A DNA stretch of 64,000 nt from Mycobacterium sp. DL. Lineage in GTDB: Bacteria > Actinomycetota > Actinomycetes > Mycobacteriales > Mycobacteriaceae. The position numbers and the translations under genes were made by a program. The stretch spans positions 3,906,001 to 3,970,000 of the forward strand of contig NZ_CP155796.1 in assembly GCF_039729195.1 (NCBI RefSeq), given 5' to 3'. This document shows, in pieces, positions 47,262 through 55,861 of the stretch (position 1 is its first letter; every line of letters starts with the position of its first letter). The notes below the pieces were generated by a model. It was not told where the DNA came from. It ran no database searches and saw nothing but the letters and a program-made list of their open reading frames with translations.

Positions 47262-48740
47262 TCAGCGGGGCAGGTCCCAGGTGTGTACCGGGTCGTTGGA
47301 ATGCATCCGCTCGCAGTACAACCGCAGCATCTCGGCGAGCGCGTCGGGCCGGCTCAACCCGCGACCCTGCAGCGCCTCGACCGCCGCCGACTGCCACACC
47401 GCTCCGTTGCGGCCGGTCTTGGCGCGGCCCTCGATCACCCCGAGGTAGCGGTCGCGCACATCAGCGGCAACCTCCCACCGACGAAGACCCTCCTCGGCCA
47501 TCGGCAACAATTCGCGCAGCACCAGTTCGTCCGGGGTGACCTCACCCAGGCCCGGCCAGTACAACCGGGCGTCCATGCCCCGCTGCGCCGCGGCCAGGAA
47601 ATTGGCCTCTGCCGCAGCGAAACTCATCTTCGTCCACAAAGGCCTGTCCTCCTCGGACAGTGCTCGCAGCATCCCGTAGTAGAACGCGGAGTTGGCCATC
47701 ATGTCGACGACGGTCGGCCCCGCAGGCAGCACCCTGTTCTCGACGCGCAGGTGCGGTCGACCGTTCACCACGTCGTACACCGGCCGGTTCCATCGGTAGA
47801 TGGTGCCGTTGTGCAGCCGCAGTTCCGACAGCTGCGGGGTGCGTCCGGCTGCCAATTCGGCAACGGGGTCCTCGTCGGAGAGCTCGGGAAGCAGTGACGG
47901 GAAGTAGCGCACGTTCTCCTCGAACAGGTCGAAGATCGACGTGATCCAGCGTTCCCCGAACCACACCCGCGGGCGCACTCCCTGCGTCTTGAGCTCGTCG
48001 GGACGCGTGTCGGTGGCCTGGGCGAACAGTTCGATCCGCGTCTCCGACCACAGGTGGTGGCCGAAGAAGTACGGGGAGTTGGCGCCCAGCGCCAACTGCG
48101 GGCCGGCCAGCACCTGGGCGGCGTTCCAGTTGTTGGCGAAGTCGGCCGGGGAGACCTGCAGATGCAACTGCATGCTGGTGCACGCCGACTCGGGTGCAAT
48201 AGACGCGGTCTGCAGGGACAGCCGTTCGGGACCGGCGATGTCGATCATGATGTCCTCACCACGGGCGGTGAAGATCGAGTCGTTGAGAGCCTGATACCGC
48301 GTCGACTCGCTCATCCAGGGTCCGGACAGGTGCTCGGGCATCAGGGTGGGCAGGATCCCGATCATCACGATGTGAGCGCCGTCGGTGTTGGCCTTGACCT
48401 CGGCGGCGTTGAGGCTGGCGCGGACCTCACCCTCGAGGTCCAGCGCGGCGCGCCCCGGCAATCGCCGCGGCGGCACGTTGAATTCGATGTTGTAGGCGCC
48501 CAATTCGGTCTGATAGGCAGGGTCGGCGATCGAGGCGAGTACCTCGGAGTTGCTCATCGCAGGCTGGTAGTGGGAGTCGACGAGGTTGCATTCGATCTCC
48601 ATGCCGGTCAGTGGCTTCTCGAAGTCGAAACTCGACTGCGCGAGCATGGTCTCGAAGACATCGAGGGACAACTGAACCTTGCGTCGGTAGTCCCGGCGGT
48701 GCGCGCGACTGAATACCGTCTGCTTCAGTTCCTCGCCCAC
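47262..48740 (-). CDS. GCS2-type glutamate-cysteine ligase-like protein
   Basis: A 492-residue ATP-grasp-like ligase of the GCS2 superfamily. GMEIECNLVDSHYQPAMSN resembles the ligase N-terminal motif, and GAYNIEFNVPPR and SACTSMQLHLQVSP are further active-site stretches. It is distinct from EgtA and belongs to a second actinobacterial group whose substrate is not established. I chose GTG 48740, 10 bases after the methyltransferase stop, so the two are probably cotranscribed. Confidence 0.8.
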   Translation of the reverse strand: MGEELKQTVFSRAHRRDYRRKVQLSLDVFETMLAQSSFDFEKPLTGMEIECNLVDSHYQPAMSNSEVLASIADPAYQTELGAYNIEFNVPPRRLPGRAALDLEGEVRASLNAAEVKANTDGAHIVMIGILPTLMPEHLSGPWMSESTRYQALNDSIFTARGEDIMIDIAGPERLSLQTASIAPESACTSMQLHLQVSPADFANNWNAAQVLAGPQLALGANSPYFFGHHLWSETRIELFAQATDTRPDELKTQGVRPRVWFGERWITSIFDLFEENVRYFPSLLPELSDEDPVAELAAGRTPQLSELRLHNGTIYRWNRPVYDVVNGRPHLRVENRVLPAGPTVVDMMANSAFYYGMLRALSEEDRPLWTKMSFAAAEANFLAAAQRGMDARLYWPGLGEVTPDELVLRELLPMAEEGLRRWEVAADVRDRYLGVIEGRAKTGRNGAVWQSAAVEALQGRGLSRPDALAEMLRLYCERMHSNDPVHTWDLPR

Positions 48741-48750
48741 GTGCCGAAGC

Positions 48751-49533
48751 CTAACGGCGGGATGCCACCACCACTTGCGGACTGAACAACCCGCCGCGTA
48801 ACTCCACCTCGATCGACGGGTCGGCATAGGCGGCCAGCGCCCGCATCGCCGACGGGCTGTAGGCACGCAGCGAACTGATCACCCCGTCATGCAGAAACGG
48901 GGCGAACGGCGCCAGCGGCAGCATCGCGGCCAGTTGCAGCACATGCAGCGGCGCGGGGGGCCGCGGCAGGTCGATGATCACCAGCTTGGTCGCTACCCGG
49001 GTGCCCTCGGCGAACACCCGCGCGGCCGAATCCGGCGGCAGGTGATGGAAGGACAGTGCAAAGACCGCGAGGTCGAACTCCTCGTCATCGGCATCCAACG
49101 ACGTCGCATCCATTTCGCGCACGGTGGCGCGCGGATGGGCTCCGATGTCGCCGGCCGCGATCGCCGCGACCGACGCGGGTTCGACGTCGGTCACCGTCAG
49201 CCGCGCTGTCGGATGCCAGTCCAGCAGCTTGCGGGACAGTGCGCCGTGGCCGGCGCCCAATTCGAGGATCCGAGGGTCGGCGACCTCGGCCACCTCGTCG
49301 AGCACGATCTTGGCGAACTTCTCGTGGTTGCCGAACACCTCGCCGGTCCAGTCCAGCGCGCGGATCACGCTGCGCTTGCGCGCCTCGAGGTCCGCATCTC
49401 CGTCGGAGGCACGGTCCAGGTACTCCCGCCGGCCGGTCTGCAGCAGCCGGTCCAGACAGGAGGCGTCCGGGCCGCCCCGGGGCATGCGGGTGATGTCGAT
49501 CGTGCTGACTGTTGAGGTACCCACGCCATCCAT
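48751..49533 (-). CDS. SAM-dependent methyltransferase
   Basis: A 260-residue class I methyltransferase with motif I ILELGAGHGALS, motif II-like TVTDVEP, and FALSFHHLPPD. The substrate is unknown. The start is ATG 49533 or 49536 (MMDGVG). It is probably in an operon with the GCS2-like ligase and divergent from the NCS1 transporter. Confidence 0.85.
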   Translation of the reverse strand: MDGVGTSTVSTIDITRMPRGGPDASCLDRLLQTGRREYLDRASDGDADLEARKRSVIRALDWTGEVFGNHEKFAKIVLDEVAEVADPRILELGAGHGALSRKLLDWHPTARLTVTDVEPASVAAIAAGDIGAHPRATVREMDATSLDADDEEFDLAVFALSFHHLPPDSAARVFAEGTRVATKLVIIDLPRPPAPLHVLQLAAMLPLAPFAPFLHDGVISSLRAYSPSAMRALAAYADPSIEVELRGGLFSPQVVVASRR

Positions 49534-49694
49534 CATGGACGACCCGTCGCCACGTCGGTCATCGGAGGGAAACACGGCGCACACATCATCGCAACCACAT
49601 GGTCATAGCGTCACGTCATGTCGGCGCGCCGTCCAGTGTGTGCCAGGTCGTACGGGCTCGTCCGGTGGGTACGGCGGTCCGGGAAAGGATCTTG

Positions 49695-51236
49695 ATGGCC
49701 GCCGAGCAGAGCGACCCCGTCAGCCACGACCCCTTGATCATCTCCTCGTCGCCGTCGGCGGCGATCGTCGTCGACGATTTTGTGGCGTCGGAGGCGCACA
49801 GTTCACTGCACAACGAAGAACTGTCACCGACGTCTCCTGCGCAGCGGAAGTGGGGTTGGTTCGAGATCTTCAACGTCTGGACCAACGACGTCCAGAGCCT
49901 GGCCGGCTACACGCTGGCCGCCAGCCTGTTCGTCACCGCCGGCATCAACGGCTGGTTCGTCCTGGCGGCGATCGTCCTGGCCGGGACGTTGGTGATGTTC
50001 TTCGTGAACTGGTCGGGTCGGCCGAGCGTCAAGTACGGCGTGCCCTATCCGGTGGTGGCCCGAGCGTCGATGGGCGTGCGGGGGGCGATGTTCCCGGCCA
50101 CCGTCCGGGGTATCGTCGCCATCTTCTGGTACGGCGCGCAGACCTACTTCGCCTCCACCGCAGTCGCATTGGCCATCAACGCGGTGCTGGGTGCGACGCC
50201 GACGGGGATGTTCCTCGGGATGACCTGGGTGGACTGGGTCTCCTACACCGTGGTGGCCGGCTTCCAGATCTGGTTGTTCGTCCGCGGTCTGGACGGAATC
50301 GTGAAGTTCCTCAACTTCGCGGGCCCCGCGGTGTACGCGGTGATGATCCTGCTGCTGGTCGCGATCTGGTGGCAGGCCGGTTCCGGGTTGTTGAGTTCGG
50401 TCGGTGACCTGTTCGCCGGGGAGAAGCAGGGCACCGCCGCGATCGCCGCGTTCTTCGGGGTGGTGGGAACGATGATCGCCTACTTCTCGGCGGTGATCAT
50501 CAACTTCGGCGACTTCGCCCGGTTCACCCGCAGCGACCAGGAAATGAAGAAGGGCAACCTGCTCGGGCTCCCGGTGAGCCTGACGTTCTTCACGCTGCTG
50601 TCGCTGTTCATCACCGCCGGCGCCTACATCGTGTTCCAGGACGGTCAGGGCGACCCGATGACCAACCCCGCCGACATCGTCGGCGCGGTCGGCAACGTGT
50701 GGCTCTCCATTCTGGCTGCGGTCACCTTCTTCATCGCCACCGTCGGCATCAACCTGGTGGCGAACTTCATTCCGCCGGTCTACGACATCGTGAACCTCAA
50801 GCCGGAGAAGCTGAACTTCCGGATCGCCGGGTTCATCACCGCCGCATTGGGTTTCCTCATCGGCGCGCTGTGGGTGTCGGTCATCGGCAACGCGGGTCTG
50901 CCCAAGTTCGTCGACACCCTCGGCGCGGTCCTGGCCCCGCTCTACGGCATCATGATCGCTGACTACTTCCTGCTGCGGCGCCAGACGCTCAAGCTGAAGG
51001 ACCTGTACTCGGTCGATCCTGTCGGCATCTACTACTTCAACAAGGGCTGGAATGTCCGGGCGCTGTGGGCCTTTGCGGTGTCCGGGGTGTTCGCGATCTC
51101 CGCGGTCTGGGTGCCCGCGCTGCACGCGCTGTCCGGGTTCGCCTGGGTGTTCGGCGCGGCCCTGGGTGCGGGGCTGCACTGGCTGGTGATGCGCGGTCAC
51201 TCGATCGACGCCCCGAAGGAGTCGGTCACCGCCTGA
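49695..51236 (+). CDS. NCS1 family nucleobase/cation symporter
   Basis: A 513-residue membrane protein with about 12 helices of the NCS1 (codB/Mhp1) family. RPSVKYGVPYPVVARASMGVRGA and FWYGAQTYFASTAVALAI are family motifs. It imports a purine, pyrimidine, allantoin, hydantoin or related compound with sodium or protons. AAAGGA precedes ATG 49695. It ends 4 bases from the convergent aldo/keto reductase gene. Confidence 0.92.
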   Translation: MAAEQSDPVSHDPLIISSSPSAAIVVDDFVASEAHSSLHNEELSPTSPAQRKWGWFEIFNVWTNDVQSLAGYTLAASLFVTAGINGWFVLAAIVLAGTLVMFFVNWSGRPSVKYGVPYPVVARASMGVRGAMFPATVRGIVAIFWYGAQTYFASTAVALAINAVLGATPTGMFLGMTWVDWVSYTVVAGFQIWLFVRGLDGIVKFLNFAGPAVYAVMILLLVAIWWQAGSGLLSSVGDLFAGEKQGTAAIAAFFGVVGTMIAYFSAVIINFGDFARFTRSDQEMKKGNLLGLPVSLTFFTLLSLFITAGAYIVFQDGQGDPMTNPADIVGAVGNVWLSILAAVTFFIATVGINLVANFIPPVYDIVNLKPEKLNFRIAGFITAALGFLIGALWVSVIGNAGLPKFVDTLGAVLAPLYGIMIADYFLLRRQTLKLKDLYSVDPVGIYYFNKGWNVRALWAFAVSGVFAISAVWVPALHALSGFAWVFGAALGAGLHWLVMRGHSIDAPKESVTA

Positions 51237-51240
51237 GATC

Positions 51241-52062
51241 TCAGGCGGCGGAGTCCAGTTCCTGTCGGATGTCGTCGTCGAGCGTGATGTCGGCGACGGC
51301 GGTGTTCTGCTCCAGATGAGCCACCGACGAGGTGCCGGGGATCAGCAACACGTTCGGTGCCACCGACAGCGTCCAGGCCAAGACGATCTGGGCCGGGGTG
51401 TGCCCCAGACGGGCCGCCTCACGGACCACCGCCGGGTGTCCGAGCACCGGGTTGTCGGCGGAGAAACCAGAACCCAGGGGGAAGAACGGAACGAACGCGA
51501 TCCCGTGTTCCGCGCACAGTTCCAGCACCGGGCCAGACGTGCGGTCGAGCAGGTTGTAGGCGTTCTGGACGCAGACGATCTCCGTGCGGTCCAAGGCGAT
51601 TCGTAGGTGCTCGGCTGCGATGTTGCTCAGGCCGATCCCGTCGATCAGACCTTCATCGCGCGCCGCGATCATCGCGGACAACTGACGGTCGAACAGGTCG
51701 TGATCCACCTCGATGGGCGCGTTGGGGTCCACGCCGCCGAACACCCGCAGGTTGACCGCGGCCAGCCGGTCGGTCTGCAGCGTGTTCAGATTCTCATCGA
51801 TCTGCCGGCGTAGGTCGTCGGGCTCTGGTGCCGGCAGCCAGTTGCCCACGTCGTCGCGCTTGCCGCCGACCTTGCTGACCAGAGCGAGGTTCGCGGGGTA
51901 GGGGTGCAGCGCTTCGCGGATGAGTTCGTTGGCGACGTCGGGGCCGTAGATCTGCGCGGTGTCGATGTGGTTGATGCCGAGTTCTACTGCCCGCCGCAGG
52001 ACGGCGACGGCCTGGTCGTGGTCGCGCGGCGGGCCGAACACGCCGGGTCCGGGCAGTTGCAT
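51241..52062 (-). CDS. Aldo/keto reductase
   Basis: A 273-residue NAD(P)H-dependent oxidoreductase. INHIDTAQIYGPDVANELIREAL holds the catalytic Asp and Tyr, ALVSKVGGK the Lys, and LLIPGTSSVAHLEQN binds cofactor. The readable frame starts at ATG 52062, but upstream codons in the same frame read LGTHSVGRVGFGA, a normal family N-terminus, without a start. A good ATG with GGAGAAG at 52118 is one base out of frame; a run of six G at 52101-52106 would restore the frame with seven. Confidence 0.88.
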   Translation of the reverse strand: MQLPGPGVFGPPRDHDQAVAVLRRAVELGINHIDTAQIYGPDVANELIREALHPYPANLALVSKVGGKRDDVGNWLPAPEPDDLRRQIDENLNTLQTDRLAAVNLRVFGGVDPNAPIEVDHDLFDRQLSAMIAARDEGLIDGIGLSNIAAEHLRIALDRTEIVCVQNAYNLLDRTSGPVLELCAEHGIAFVPFFPLGSGFSADNPVLGHPAVVREAARLGHTPAQIVLAWTLSVAPNVLLIPGTSSVAHLEQNTAVADITLDDDIRQELDSAA

Positions 52063-52122
52063 GGCGCCGAACCCGACGCGACCGACGGAGTGGGTGCCCA
52101 GGGGGGAAAGAAGTCCATGTGG

Positions 52123-52836
52123 TCAGTCTTCTCCGAGAACCTGATAGATCTCGCGGCGGGCAGTGTTGACGATGTCGACGATGCGCTGCTGCTGCTCGCT
52201 GTTGGCGGCGTGGGCCGACTGGGCGACCGCGCCCATCAGCTGTCCGACGGCGTTGCGCAGGCCCATCGCGCCGGGGTCGGCGTCCTGGGTGATCTCGTCC
52301 CACGGCGCGGTCTCGATCTTCTCGGCTGCGGCGCGACCGTCGTCGGTCAGCTCGAAGCGCTTCTTGCTGCCCTCGGACTCCGTGGCGATCAGCAGGCCTT
52401 CGTCGACGAGGAGTTGCAGCGTGGGATACACCGAGCCGGGGCTGGGCTTCCACAGCTGCTGGCTGCGTTCGTTGATCTCCTGGATCATCTCGTAGCCGTG
52501 CATCGGGCCGTCGACGAGCAGTTTGAGGATCGCGGCGCGGACGTCACCGCGCCTGCCGCGGCCGCCGCCGCGCGGCCCACCGCGCCGGCCGCCGCGAGCG
52601 CCCGGCCCGAAGCCGAAACCGCCGCCGGGCCCGAAGCCGCCGGGGCCGAAGCCGCCTGGTCCGAAGCCGCCGAACCCGGGCCCGAAGCCGGCGTCGCCGC
52701 GGTGCTCGCGGATGTGGTCGCGGAACTCGCGACGGGACTGTCTGCGCTGTTCGTGCAGTGCGCGACGGTTCTCGGGGCTGAAGCCGAAGCCGGGGCCACC
52801 GAAGGGGGGTCCCGGGGGTGTGAATGGGGTGTTCAT
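52123..52836 (-). CDS. PadR family regulator with Gly-rich N-terminus
   Basis: A 237-residue protein. Residues 1-95 are low-complexity with repeated FGPGG units and a basic GRGRRG end. Residues about 96-175 form the PadR winged helix (AAILKLLVDGPMHGYEMIQEI ... PSPGSVYPTLQLLVDEGLL), followed by a helical dimerisation region. A palindrome CGATATATCG lies upstream. It is probably cotranscribed with the aldo/keto reductase and could regulate it. The long Gly/Phe tail could be disordered. Confidence 0.88.
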   Translation of the reverse strand: MNTPFTPPGPPFGGPGFGFSPENRRALHEQRRQSRREFRDHIREHRGDAGFGPGFGGFGPGGFGPGGFGPGGGFGFGPGARGGRRGGPRGGGRGRRGDVRAAILKLLVDGPMHGYEMIQEINERSQQLWKPSPGSVYPTLQLLVDEGLLIATESEGSKKRFELTDDGRAAAEKIETAPWDEITQDADPGAMGLRNAVGQLMGAVAQSAHAANSEQQQRIVDIVNTARREIYQVLGED

Positions 52837-52881
52837 GTTCGTGTCCTTCTTTCGACAGGAAGCACGGAGTGCGCTTCCGAT

Positions 52882-52905
52882 ACGTTGACGATATATCGGA
52901 AACTA
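52882..52905. promoter_or_regulatory. PadR operator-like palindrome
   Basis: A perfect CGATATATCG at 52889-52898 is flanked by GATACGTTGA and GAAACTATCG. It is AT-rich compared with its surroundings and about 55 bases before the PadR gene start. Confidence 0.65.
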
Positions 52906-52930
52906 TCGCGATGCAACGACGAGTTTGGTG

Positions 52931-53458
52931 TCAGTCGGCCGCGCGGGCGTCGATCGAGGTGACCAGCCACTGCGCCCACTGCTCCTCCATCGCGGTGTCC
53001 CGCAGTCCGAACTCGAGCGCTGCGCGTCCGTAGAACGCCGCGTCGCTGTCGCCCCACTCCAATGAATCACGAAGGTGCTCAAGCTTTTTGCGTTCGGCGG
53101 CGGCGCGTTGCGCGAAGGCTGAGGCGTAGCTCCTGGCGTCGTCGAGGGCCAGTTCGCCGAGCAGGAAGACTCGAAGCAGGTCCGGTCGGCGCCTCGGCGG
53201 GTCGTCCTGGGAATCACCGATCCAGCGGACGAGTTCGGCGCGACCGGAGCCGGTGACCCGGTATTCCTTGCGGCCGCGCGGTCCGACGGCGGCCACCTCG
53301 ATCAGGCCTGCGTCGGCCAGCTTGTTCAACTCGCCGTACAGCTGACTCTGGGTGGCGGGCCAGACGTTGGCCATCGACTTCTCGAACCGCTTGAGCAGGT
53401 CATAGCCACTGCCGGGATGCTGAGCGAGCAGGCCGAGCGCGGCGAATCGAAGACTCAT
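52931..53458 (-). CDS. PadR family regulator, copy 2
   Basis: A 175-residue regulator with the winged helix LRFAALGLLAQHPGSGYDLLKRFEK and ATQSQLYGELNKLADAGLIE, plus a C-terminal helical domain of the Vir_act_alpha_C type. I chose ATG 53458 (MSLRF). It is divergent from the carotenoid oxygenase and separated by a dyad, so it probably regulates that gene. Confidence 0.88.
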   Translation of the reverse strand: MSLRFAALGLLAQHPGSGYDLLKRFEKSMANVWPATQSQLYGELNKLADAGLIEVAAVGPRGRKEYRVTGSGRAELVRWIGDSQDDPPRRRPDLLRVFLLGELALDDARSYASAFAQRAAAERKKLEHLRDSLEWGDSDAAFYGRAALEFGLRDTAMEEQWAQWLVTSIDARAAD

Positions 53459-53535
53459 GGCGGCATCGTACGGCCTCGACATTCCAGAACTGGAGCATCG
53501 GACTGCGACACCCGGCGACCTTCACAGTCCATCAT

Positions 53536-53559
53536 TGACATGTCATCAATGCCATGTCA
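53536..53559. promoter_or_regulatory. Dyad between padR copy 2 and the carotenoid oxygenase gene
   Basis: TGACATG and CATGTCA are separated by 10 bases; TGACATGTCA itself is also palindromic. It lies in the divergent promoter region and is a candidate PadR site. Confidence 0.65.
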
Positions 53560-53591
53560 GGGTGAAGCCGAGCCCGACAGGAGGTCGACCC

Positions 53592-54932
53592 GTGACCGAT
53601 ACCGCCTCAGACCAGACCGACACCGCAGAGCAGACCGACATCTTTCAGGTGGGCAACTATGCGCCGGTCGCCGACGAGCTGACCGAGTTCGGTCTTCCGG
53701 TGCAGGGCTCGATTCCGCCCGAACTGACCGGCTGGTACCTGCGTAACGGGCCGAACCCGCGGAACGCGACGGGTCACTGGTTCACCGGAGACGGCATGGT
53801 CCACGGCGTGCGGATCGAGGGCGGGCGGGCCGCGTGGTACCGCAATCGATGGGTGCGCACCGACAGCTTCAGAGAAGACTTTCCGCTGTACAGGGAAGAC
53901 GGCACCCGCAATCTGCGGGCCAGCGTGGCCAACACCCACATCGTCAACCACGCCGGTCGGACGCTTGCGCTCGTCGAGTCGTCGTTGCCGTACGAGATCA
54001 CCAACGAACTCGAGACAGTGGGCGCCTACGACTTCGGCGGCAAGCTGGACAACTCGATGACCGCGCATCCCAAGATCTGTCCGACCACCGGTGAATTGCA
54101 CTTCTTCGGATACGGCAGCATCTTCGCCCCGCACGTCACCTACCACCGTGCGGATGCCGACGGACAACTCGTCGTCAACCGGCCTTTGGAGGTCAAGGCG
54201 CTGACGATGATGCACGACTTCGCGCTGACGGCCGGCTATGTGGTGTTCATGGATTTGCCCATCGTGTTCAACCTCGACGTCGCGATGAGCGGCTCCGGTG
54301 CCATGCCCTACGGGTGGGACGACTCGTACGGGGCCCGGCTGGGGCTGCTGCGCCGAGACGATCCCCACGGTGAGGTGCGGTGGTTCGAGATCGATCCGTG
54401 CTTCGTCTTCCACGTCGCCAACGCCTACGACCGTGATGCCGACACCGTGGTGCTCCAAGGCGTCCGCTACCCCGAATTGTGGCGCGGCAACGACGGATTC
54501 GACGCGCAGGGGGTGATGTGGACGTGGACGGTGGACCTGCGCCGCGGCACCGTCACCGAGAGTCAGCTCGATGACCGGTCGGTGGAGTTCCCCCGGATCG
54601 ACGACCGGCTGGCGACCCTGCCGGCGCGCTACGCGGTGTCAGTGGGGGACGGCGGCCTGGTCCGCCACGACCTGCTCACCGGCGACGCCGCCACGCACCG
54701 GTTCGGAACCGTGGACGCGCCGGGCGGACCGGGAGAGTTCGTGTTCGTGCCGGACCCGGGCGCCGCCGACGAGAGCAGTGGCTGGTACCTGGGTTATGTC
54801 TACGATCCCGCACGTGACGGCAGCGATCTGGTGATCATCGATGCGTCCGACTTCGCCGGTGCTCCGGTGGCCAGAATTGAGCTGCCACAGCGTGTTCCGT
54901 ACGGCTTCCACGGGAACTGGATCGCCGACTGA
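53592..54932 (+). CDS. Carotenoid oxygenase family protein
   Basis: A 446-residue non-haem iron dioxygenase. The four iron-ligand His residues are visible in MTAHPKICP, MMHDFALT, FHVANAYD and YGFHGNWI, spread along a seven-blade propeller. It cleaves carotenoids, stilbenes or other conjugated alkenes. GTG 53592 follows AGGAGG. Confidence 0.93.
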   Translation: MTDTASDQTDTAEQTDIFQVGNYAPVADELTEFGLPVQGSIPPELTGWYLRNGPNPRNATGHWFTGDGMVHGVRIEGGRAAWYRNRWVRTDSFREDFPLYREDGTRNLRASVANTHIVNHAGRTLALVESSLPYEITNELETVGAYDFGGKLDNSMTAHPKICPTTGELHFFGYGSIFAPHVTYHRADADGQLVVNRPLEVKALTMMHDFALTAGYVVFMDLPIVFNLDVAMSGSGAMPYGWDDSYGARLGLLRRDDPHGEVRWFEIDPCFVFHVANAYDRDADTVVLQGVRYPELWRGNDGFDAQGVMWTWTVDLRRGTVTESQLDDRSVEFPRIDDRLATLPARYAVSVGDGGLVRHDLLTGDAATHRFGTVDAPGGPGEFVFVPDPGAADESSGWYLGYVYDPARDGSDLVIIDASDFAGAPVARIELPQRVPYGFHGNWIAD

Positions 54933-54943
54933 CCCCTGGTGGG

Positions 54944-55834
54944 CTACGACGGCGGGGTGAACGCTCCTGGTTCCTTCGACGGCTGCTGGGGTGACGGCTG
55001 CTGGGGTGTCGGCGTCTGCGGGAAAGTGGGATAGGTGTATCTCGGATCCACTCCGCCATTCGTGGCCCACGCGGGCGGCTGCGGCGCCCGAAGCCGGGTC
55101 AGTTCCCGGCGATGACGTTCGGCGAGCACGGCCGCGAGGATCAGCGGCGCCGGCGTACCGGGCGGCGGCGGCGGCGAGATGCGGCAGATCACCTCGGTGG
55201 TGATCCGGTGGGCCATCTGGTCGCGCATCTGGGGATTCAATTGTGGTGCGCGAGTGAGGAACTGACGAGCCAGCTCGGCCTGTTCGGAGCCCAGGCCGGA
55301 CAGCTGCAGCGAAGACGCCCACCACGCGAGCTGCGGGGGCATCGGTGGCGGGGGTGAAAGCCTCGGTCCGCGTTCACTGATCACCACCGTGCCGGCGAAG
55401 ATGTCGCCGATACGCTTGCCTTTCGGCGAGATCAGGCTGCAGATCACCGCAGGACCGCCGGTGAGCATCCAGATCTCGATCACACCCGCCAGCCCGCGGA
55501 AGAGAGCCTGGCGGAAGCGTTCCGGGCCGCCGTCTTCGGACACCACCCGCAGGCCCATCGCCATCTTGCCCAGCGACCTGCCTCGGGTGGCGGTCTCGAA
55601 GACGACCGGATAGCCCACCAGGGCGAGAACCGTGAAGATGATCAGCACCGCACCCGAGAACGCCGAGTCGAACTGTGACAGCGTCGCCGCCCACAGCACC
55701 ACACCGGTCACGTAGCAGATGAACACGACGACGATGTCGATCAACACCGCCAATGCACGCACCGGGACCTGGGCGATCTGGACATCGAGGACCACCGCGT
55801 CCCCGGTCACCACGGGCTCTTGCGGACTGGCCAT
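54944..55834 (-). CDS. RDD family membrane protein
   Basis: A 296-residue protein. Residues about 20-150 contain the RDD domain with ALAVLIDIVVVFICYVTGVV and RGRSLGKMAMGLRVV. The C-terminal half is cytosolic, Pro-rich and ends with PQTPTPQQPSPQQPS. It is divergent from the SpoIIM-like gene with only 27 bases between the starts. The pair corresponds to Rv3695/Rv3694c of M. tuberculosis. Confidence 0.88.
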   Translation of the reverse strand: MASPQEPVVTGDAVVLDVQIAQVPVRALAVLIDIVVVFICYVTGVVLWAATLSQFDSAFSGAVLIIFTVLALVGYPVVFETATRGRSLGKMAMGLRVVSEDGGPERFRQALFRGLAGVIEIWMLTGGPAVICSLISPKGKRIGDIFAGTVVISERGPRLSPPPPMPPQLAWWASSLQLSGLGSEQAELARQFLTRAPQLNPQMRDQMAHRITTEVICRISPPPPPGTPAPLILAAVLAERHRRELTRLRAPQPPAWATNGGVDPRYTYPTFPQTPTPQQPSPQQPSKEPGAFTPPS

Positions 55835-55861
55835 ATCCCAACGCTACTAGGATCAGCGGGT

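Noticed and set aside
49824..51200. 458-codon minus-strand ORF opposite the NCS1 transporter
   Set aside because: Composition is Arg/Asp/Gln/His repeats, typical antisense of a membrane protein gene.
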